Assembly: GCF_030865425.1 (NCBI RefSeq)
Contig: NZ_JAVFCB010000002.1
Location: forward strand, 248,001-312,000
DNA from: Microbacterium capsulatum
GTDB taxonomy: Bacteria; Actinomycetota; Actinomycetes; Actinomycetales; Microbacteriaceae
DNA length: 64,000 nt
Direction of reading: 5' to 3'
The notes below the pieces were generated by a model. It ran no database searches, was not told where the DNA came from, and saw only the letters and a program-made list of their open reading frames with translations. Both the position numbers and the translations under genes were made by a program. This document shows positions 59,322 through 64,000 of this stretch, piece after piece. Positions within the stretch are counted from its first letter, which is position 1; each line of letters begins with the position of its first letter.

Positions 59322-59998
59322 TGGGCGAGGACGCGGACTCCGAGGAACGGGCACCGGTGCGGATGCCGCGCGCGCCGAGACGGATCCGTCTCGGCCTCGG
59401 CGCGGCCGTCGTGGTGGCGCTCGTGGCCGTCTCCGTGACCGTCGGGGTCGGGCTGCTCGTGCGGTCTCCGACGGCGCCGGAGAGCGTCCCCGTGAGCCCG
59501 AGGGCGACCGCGGGGCGATCCGGGATCAGCGCGGGATCGCTGTATGTGCACGTGCTCGGCCAGGTCGCGCGCCCCGGGCTGTACGTGCTCGACGACGGAG
59601 CCAGGGTCGCCGAGGCGCTGGCCGCGGCGGGAGGCACGCTTCCCGCGGCCGACATGGGTGCCGTGAACCTCGCCCGACCGCTCGTCGACGGCGAGCAGAT
59701 CCTCGTTCCCGCGGCGGGGGAGACCGCTCCGGGCGCGGCGGCCGGCGGGGCGTCGGGAGCGGGCGGCGGGGCATCGGGAGCGGGCGGCGGATCAGGGAAG
59801 GCCGGCGGACTCATCGACCTGAACACCGCCGACCTCGCGACCCTCGACGAGCTGCCGCGGATCGGTCCCGCCCTCGCTCAGCGCATCATCGACTGGCGCA
59901 CCGCGAACGGGCGGTTCACGAGCGTGGACGATCTGCTCGGCGTGCCGGGGATCGGCGACAAGATGCTCGCCTCGATCCGGGATCTGGTGCGGGTGTGA
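59321..59998 (+). CDS. comEA: ComEA family DNA-binding protein
   Basis: A 225-residue membrane-anchored DNA receptor for DNA uptake. One helix at about 21-46 (GLGAAVVVALVAVSVTVGV) is followed by an SLBB domain (VHVLGQVARPGLYVLDDG, AGGTLPAADMGAVNLARPL), a Gly/Ala-rich linker encoded by two near-identical 21-base units, and a helix-hairpin-helix domain (LIDLNTADLATLDELPRIG, GVPGIGDKMLASI). It starts with GTG at 59321 and overlaps comEC by GTGA. Confidence 0.94.
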   Translation: MGEDADSEERAPVRMPRAPRRIRLGLGAAVVVALVAVSVTVGVGLLVRSPTAPESVPVSPRATAGRSGISAGSLYVHVLGQVARPGLYVLDDGARVAEALAAAGGTLPAADMGAVNLARPLVDGEQILVPAAGETAPGAAAGGASGAGGGASGAGGGSGKAGGLIDLNTADLATLDELPRIGPALAQRIIDWRTANGRFTSVDDLLGVPGIGDKMLASIRDLVRV

Positions 59999-62442
59999 GC
60001 ACGCCGTCGGGTCCGGTGCGGCGGGCGGAGGAGGCAGAGGACCCGCCGCGGCAGCGTCTCCGCGATGTGCGGATGGTGCCGGTGGCGATCACGGCGTGGT
60101 CGGTGGCGCTGCTGGTGTCGTTCGTCCCGGGGGTCGCCGGTGCCGTGCCGGTCGTCTCCGTGGTCGTCGTGGTCGGGCTGGTGCTGCTGCGGATCGCGGT
60201 CACCCGCCGGGGTCCGCGGGATCCGGATCCGCCGGGCCGGGTTCTGCGCGTGCTCGCGGGTGCGGCCCCGCTCGCCGTGGTCTGCCTCGCCGTCGCTGCG
60301 GCGATCGGGGCGACCGCGGGACTGTCGGCCGGAGCCCGTGACGAGGCCGCCGCGCTGCAGGGCCACGCGGTGACGGCCGAGGTGAGCGTGCGCTCCCTGC
60401 CGTCCGTCGGGGCCGACGGCCGGCTCTGGGCCGATGCCGACACGCTCCGCCTCGGGCCGGGGAAGGAGCCGCGGCGGCTGCGGGTGCCCGTGCGGATCGG
60501 CGTCCCGGCGGATGCGCGTTCCACGACTCTCGGGCCGGGGACCGTGCTGCGCCTCACCGCGCAGACGAAGGGGACCGATCCCGGCGAGCGGGCCGCGCTC
60601 GTGCTCTTCGCCCAGGGCGAGGTCGAGCACCTGTCCCGCGGCGGGCCGATCGAGGTGCTGGCCGGAGACGTGCGCGCGGCGTTCATCGCCCGGTCCCAGC
60701 GGCTCCCCGAGCCCGGGTCCGAGCTCCTCCCGGGTCTGGCGGTCGGCGATGTCCGGGCCGTGAGCCCCGACCTCGACACGGCGATGAAGGCGAGCGGGCT
60801 CAGCCACCTCACGGCGGTGTCCGGCAGCAACCTCGCGCTCGTCGCGGGCGCGGGCTTCGGCGTGGTGGCGCTGCTCGGCGGAGGGCGCCGAATCCGGGTC
60901 TTGGTCGCCGCGACGGCCCTCGCGGGCTTCGTCGTGCTGGTCACACCGCAGCCCAGCGTGGTGCGGGCGGCGGCGATGGCCGGGGTCGCGATGCTCGCCC
61001 TGCTGCTCGGCCGGCCCCGCGCCGGGCTCTCCGTGCTGCTGCTCGCGGTGACCGTGCTGCTCCTCGCCGACCCGCGGCTCGCCGCTGCACCGGGGTTCGC
61101 GCTGTCCGCGGCGGCGACGGCCGGGCTCATCGTGCTCGCCCCGCCGCTCGCCCGGGGGCTGGCCCGATGGGTGCCGCAGCCGGTCGCCCTCGCGATCGCG
61201 GTGCCGCTGTCCGCGCAGCTGGCCTGCGGCCCGATCATCGCGCTGTTCGCCGCGCAGCAGTCCGTCGTCGCCGTGCTCGCGAACCTCCTCGCCGAGCCGG
61301 CGTCTCCGATCGCGACCGTGCTCGGGCTGTTCGCCTGCCTGGCGATGCCGATCCCGCCGCTCGCCGACCTGTTCGCCGCGGCGGCCTGGCTGCCGTCCGC
61401 CTGGATCGCGCAGACCGCGACCACGACGGCCGCGCTGCCGCTCGCCACGATCGAGGCGCCCGCAGGGATCGGCACGGCCCTGGTCGTCACCGCGGTGAGC
61501 GCCGCCGTGTTCTGGCTGATCGTGCCGCATCCGCCGCTCCGCCCCTGGCTGCGGGTGCCGGCCGGCGGGCTGATCGCGGTCGCGGTCGGCGCGGCCGGGG
61601 GATGGGCGGTGCTCGCGGGGCCGGTGACGCTGCTGCAGAGGCCGTCGGACTGGTCGATCGCGGCGTGCGACGTGGGGCAGGGGGATGCGGTCCTCGTGCG
61701 CAGCGCCGGGCGGACGATGCTCATCGACACCGGGCCGGATCCGGATCCGCTCCGCCGATGCCTGGACGGTCTCGGCATCGCGCGGCTCGACGTGCTGCTG
61801 CTCACCCACTTCGACAAGGACCACGCCGGTGCGGCGGACGCGCTGATCGGCGGCGCGGACGTCGTGCTGCACGGTCCGCCGGGCACCGCGTCACACGAGC
61901 GTCTGCTCGGCCGACTCCGCGCCGGCGGATCCCGGGTCGTCGATGCCGCCGCGGGCATGACGGGCCGGCTCGGCGGCGCGGACTGGCGGGTGCTCTGGCC
62001 CCGCCGCGACGAGCGGGTGTTCCCGCCGGGAAACGACGTCGGGGTGATCGTCGAGGTCGAAGGCGGCGGCGTGCCCCGGTCGGTGTTCCTCGCCGATCTC
62101 TCCGCCGCGTCTCAAGGCATGCTGCGGCGGATCGCGCATCCGCATGCGTACGCCGTCGTCAAGGTCGCGCATCACGGCAGCGCCGACCAGGATCCGCAGC
62201 TCTACGCCGATCTGCGGCCGGCGCTCGCGCTCATCTCCGTCGGGGCCGGCAACGACTACGGCCATCCGCGGCAGAAGACGCTCGATCTGCTCCGCTCCCT
62301 CCGTACCCCGATCCTGCGCACCGACCGGCGCGGCACGATCCTCGTCGGCCAGCACGACGGATCCCTGCGGATCTGGACCGAGCGCCCCGATCCGGGACCC
62401 GATCGGTCACCGAGACCGTCGGCGTCGGCCCGTGCTCCCTGA
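59995..62442 (+). CDS. comEC: ComEC/Rec2 DNA-uptake channel with metallo-beta-lactamase domain
   Basis: An 815-residue inner-membrane protein. It has N-terminal helices, a short extracellular part, the competence domain (GLSHLTAVSGSNLALVAGAGF, a run of helices, PAATVRAAA-like PQPSVVRAAAMAG) and a C-terminal metallo-beta-lactamase-like domain with LTHFDKDHAG and VAHHGS. It would carry single-stranded DNA into the cell. It starts with GTG at 59995, overlapping comEA. The much longer upstream frame is comEA in another frame. Confidence 0.94.
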   Translation: MSTPSGPVRRAEEAEDPPRQRLRDVRMVPVAITAWSVALLVSFVPGVAGAVPVVSVVVVVGLVLLRIAVTRRGPRDPDPPGRVLRVLAGAAPLAVVCLAVAAAIGATAGLSAGARDEAAALQGHAVTAEVSVRSLPSVGADGRLWADADTLRLGPGKEPRRLRVPVRIGVPADARSTTLGPGTVLRLTAQTKGTDPGERAALVLFAQGEVEHLSRGGPIEVLAGDVRAAFIARSQRLPEPGSELLPGLAVGDVRAVSPDLDTAMKASGLSHLTAVSGSNLALVAGAGFGVVALLGGGRRIRVLVAATALAGFVVLVTPQPSVVRAAAMAGVAMLALLLGRPRAGLSVLLLAVTVLLLADPRLAAAPGFALSAAATAGLIVLAPPLARGLARWVPQPVALAIAVPLSAQLACGPIIALFAAQQSVVAVLANLLAEPASPIATVLGLFACLAMPIPPLADLFAAAAWLPSAWIAQTATTTAALPLATIEAPAGIGTALVVTAVSAAVFWLIVPHPPLRPWLRVPAGGLIAVAVGAAGGWAVLAGPVTLLQRPSDWSIAACDVGQGDAVLVRSAGRTMLIDTGPDPDPLRRCLDGLGIARLDVLLLTHFDKDHAGAADALIGGADVVLHGPPGTASHERLLGRLRAGGSRVVDAAAGMTGRLGGADWRVLWPRRDERVFPPGNDVGVIVEVEGGGVPRSVFLADLSAASQGMLRRIAHPHAYAVVKVAHHGSADQDPQLYADLRPALALISVGAGNDYGHPRQKTLDLLRSLRTPILRTDRRGTILVGQHDGSLRIWTERPDPGPDRSPRPSASARAP

Positions 62443-62478
62443 TGCCGGCGGGCGCCCGTGAACGTCCCCGGCCGCCGG

Positions 62479-62491
62479 TACGCTGGATCCA
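62479..62491 (+). promoter_or_regulatory. Leaderless-type promoter of holA
   Basis: TACGCT at 62479-62484 is followed by GGATCC and the ATG at 62491. It sits in the 48-base gap after comEC, so holA may have its own start of transcription. Confidence 0.5.
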
Positions 62492-63543
62492 TGCCCGCAC
62501 CGCGCTCGTCCTCCGCCGCACGACGCGGGGGGAAGGCGTCGAACATCCCGCAGGTGCCGTGGCGCGAGCCCCGGCCGGCGCCGATCGTGCTGGTCTCCGG
62601 GCCCGAGGAGATCTGCGCCGAGCGGGCGATCGCCGGCATCCGCACGTACCTGCGCGCGGAGGATCCGGCCGTCGAGGTCAGCGACCTGCGCGCCGACGAC
62701 TACGAGTCCGGGAGCCTGCTCGCGCTCGCCTCGCCCTCGCTGTTCGGCGAACCGAGGATGCTGCGCATCGCCGGCGTGGAGCGCTGCACCGACGCGTTCC
62801 TCGCCGAGGCGGTCGCCTACCTCGAGCACCCGCAGGACGGCGCGACGGTCGTGCTCCGGCACACCGGGGCGAGCGTGCGCGGCAAGAAGCTGCTCGACGC
62901 GATCCGCGCGGGCACCGGGGGCGGGATCGAGATCGCCTGCCCCGCGATCAAGCGCGACGACGAGAAGGCCGACTTCGCGGCGGGGGAGTTCCGCGCCGCC
63001 GGGCGGCGGATCGTCCCGCAGGCGCTGCGGGCCCTGGTCTCGGCGTTCTCCGACGACATCACCGAGCTCGCCGCCGCCTGTCAGCAGCTCATCAACGACG
63101 TCGAGGGCGATGTCACTCCCGAGATCGTCGAGCGCTACTACGGCGGCCGGGTCGAGGTCTCGGCCTTCGTCGTCGCCGACACCGCGATCGCCGGGCGGCT
63201 GGGCGAGGCGCTCGTCGCGCTCCGGCACGCGCTGGCCTCCGGGGCGGATCCGGTGCCGATGGTGGCCGCGTTCGCGATGAAGCTGCGGTCGATGGCGCGG
63301 GTCGCCGGATCCCGCGAGTCGAACGCGGCCCTCGCCGCGCGCCTCGGCATGAAGGACTGGCAGGTGGACCGCGCCCGGCGCGACCTGGCCGGCTGGAACG
63401 AGCGCAGCCTCGGCCTGGCGATCCAGGCGACCGCGCGGGCCGATGCGGACGTCAAGGGCGCCGCGCGCGACCCGATCTTCGCCCTCGAGCGGATGATCAC
63501 CGTCATCGCCACGCGCGCCCCCTACGGCGAAGCCGGGCGCTGA
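62491..63543 (+). CDS. holA: DNA polymerase III subunit delta
   Basis: A 350-residue clamp-loader subunit. It shows the delta fold: VLVSGPEEICAERAI (the P-loop position without a functional Walker A), ALASPSLFGEPRMLRIAGVER, IAAGTGG..., IACPAIKRDDEKADF, QALRALVSAFSDDITELAAACQQLINDV and a C-terminal helical collar (VDRARRDLAGWNERSLGLAIQ, DVKGAARDPIFALERMI). ATG at 62491 is preferred over 62458 because of the leaderless promoter and the basic N-terminus. It converges with rpsT. Confidence 0.92.
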   Translation: MPAPRSSSAARRGGKASNIPQVPWREPRPAPIVLVSGPEEICAERAIAGIRTYLRAEDPAVEVSDLRADDYESGSLLALASPSLFGEPRMLRIAGVERCTDAFLAEAVAYLEHPQDGATVVLRHTGASVRGKKLLDAIRAGTGGGIEIACPAIKRDDEKADFAAGEFRAAGRRIVPQALRALVSAFSDDITELAAACQQLINDVEGDVTPEIVERYYGGRVEVSAFVVADTAIAGRLGEALVALRHALASGADPVPMVAAFAMKLRSMARVAGSRESNAALAARLGMKDWQVDRARRDLAGWNERSLGLAIQATARADADVKGAARDPIFALERMITVIATRAPYGEAGR

Positions 63544-63559
63544 GGCCAGCACCCCCGGG

Positions 63560-63645
63560 TTCGGGGCGCATCCGCGCGTTTCGGGGCGCGTCAGGTCGTC
63601 GGATCACGGCGTGGCGCGCCCCAAACGGGAAATGGCGCCCCAAAA
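63560..63645. repeat. Intergenic GGGGCGCG repeat element, copy 2
   Basis: TTCGGGGCGC and TTTCGGGGCGCG (left) face GGCGCGCCCCAAA and GGCGCCCCAAAA (right), an extended inverted repeat. It shares CGTTTCGGGGCGCGTCA (63577-63593) exactly with the copy at 49969-50035. It lies between convergent holA and rpsT. Confidence 0.75.
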
Positions 63646-63690
63646 CGATCGCGGTCCACGAGGAGTGACCAGGGCGGCCCCGGGGGACGA

Positions 63691-63721
63691 CGAAGGCCCG
63701 CCCCAGCGGGACGGGCCTTCG
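63691..63721. terminator. Terminator hairpin of rpsT (and holA)
   Basis: CGAAGGCCCG (63691-63700) and CGGGCCTTCG (63712-63721) form a 10-base perfect stem with an 11-base loop. It lies 20 bases past the rpsT stop on the minus strand. There is no long T run. Confidence 0.75.
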
Positions 63722-63741
63722 ACAGGTGAGGCTCAGCGAGC

Positions 63742-64000
63742 TCAGAGAGCGGAGACCTGCTTCGCGATCGACGACTTGCGGTTCGCGGCCTGGTTGGAGT
63801 GGATGACGCCCTTGCTGACGGCCTTGTCGAGCTTCTTCGTCGCCGTCTTCAGCGCGGTCTCGGCAGCGGCCTTGTCGCCGGCGGCGATCGCCTTGCGGGT
63901 GTTGCGGACGGCGGTCTTCAGCTCGCTCTTGACGGCCTTGTTGCGCTCGTGCGCCTTCTCATTGGTCTTGTTGCGCTTGATCTGCGACTTGATGTTCGCC
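63742..64000 (-). CDS. rpsT: 30S ribosomal protein S20, start codon cut by window edge
   Basis: The 85 visible residues begin [20 protein letters not shown] and end [13 protein letters not shown], the full S20 protein after its methionine. S20 binds 16S rRNA early in 30S assembly. The last base of the window is the G of the start ATG, so only two bases are missing. Its upstream region lies outside the window. Conserved S20 segments ([19 protein letters not shown]) leave no doubt. Confidence 0.97.
   Translation of the reverse strand, partial: ANIKSQIKRNKTNEKAHERNKAVKSELKTAVRNTRKAIAAGDKAAAETALKTATKKLDKAVSKGVIHSNQAANRKSSIAKQVSAL

Noticed and set aside
59735-59800. Tandem repeat in comEA as a special element
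   Set aside because: The two 21-base units encode a Gly/Ala/Ser linker in frame, common in GC-rich linkers of this protein.

Overview
The window is high-GC DNA from an actinobacterium, most likely a Microbacterium-type member of the Microbacteriaceae. This rests on the GC-rich codon usage, the many FCD-type regulators and dipeptide-type ABC transporters, a DUF222/HNH (13E12-type) gene, the leuS-comEA-comEC-holA-rpsT block typical of the group, and a recurrent promoter layout in which a TAnnnT -10 hexamer sits about 6 bases before the start codon (leaderless transcription). No rRNA, tRNA, insertion sequence, phage or CRISPR array was seen.

Region 1 (1-11.6 kb) is a catabolic cluster of uncertain substrate. 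It holds the last two ATPases of a dipeptide-type ABC transporter, an FCD regulator, an NMT1-fold binding protein without signal peptide, a PuuE-type allantoinase homologue, an aldehyde dehydrogenase, a dihydroorotase/AllB-type hydrolase, an octopine-dehydrogenase-family enzyme and an SDR, mostly with overlapping stops and starts. An MFS transporter and a second FCD regulator of the same unusual build follow. A near-identical palindromic element precedes both the hydrolase operon and the MFS gene.

Region 2 (11.6-26.2 kb) looks like a sialic-acid utilisation locus made of two divergent operons. The leftward one carries a lipoprotein, DppB, a DppC-DppD fusion, DppF, three Gfo/Idh/MocA oxidoreductases and an FCD regulator. 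The rightward one carries a NanA-like lyase, a fourth Gfo/Idh/MocA enzyme, a NanK-like ROK kinase, NanE and a DUF4862 protein. TAGGAC/GTCCTA palindromes in the shared promoter region are candidate operators.

Region 3 (26.3-32.9 kb) has a ureohydrolase and PpnP divergent from a PucR-type regulator and an MHS-family transporter, then a hypothetical protein, a Pr6Pr membrane protein and a TetR regulator. Region 4 (33.1-41.5 kb) combines putrescine oxidase, a KGSADH-like aldehyde dehydrogenase, glutaryl-CoA dehydrogenase, a class III CoA-transferase, an FCD regulator, a stand-alone Cache-like protein and a succinate-semialdehyde-type dehydrogenase. This suggests diamine/glutarate breakdown. Region 5 (41.6-48.7 kb) is an FCD regulator divergent from a CodA-like amidohydrolase and a complete five-gene dipeptide-type ABC transporter.

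Region 6 (48.8-64 kb) is mostly housekeeping: a flavoprotein, a ThrE-like exporter, a GH3 lipoprotein, the DUF222/HNH gene with a LexA-like box and flanking repeat clusters, a putative DNA glycosylase, an App1-like phosphatase, leuS, comEA, comEC, holA and rpsT (only two bases of its start codon are missing at the right edge).
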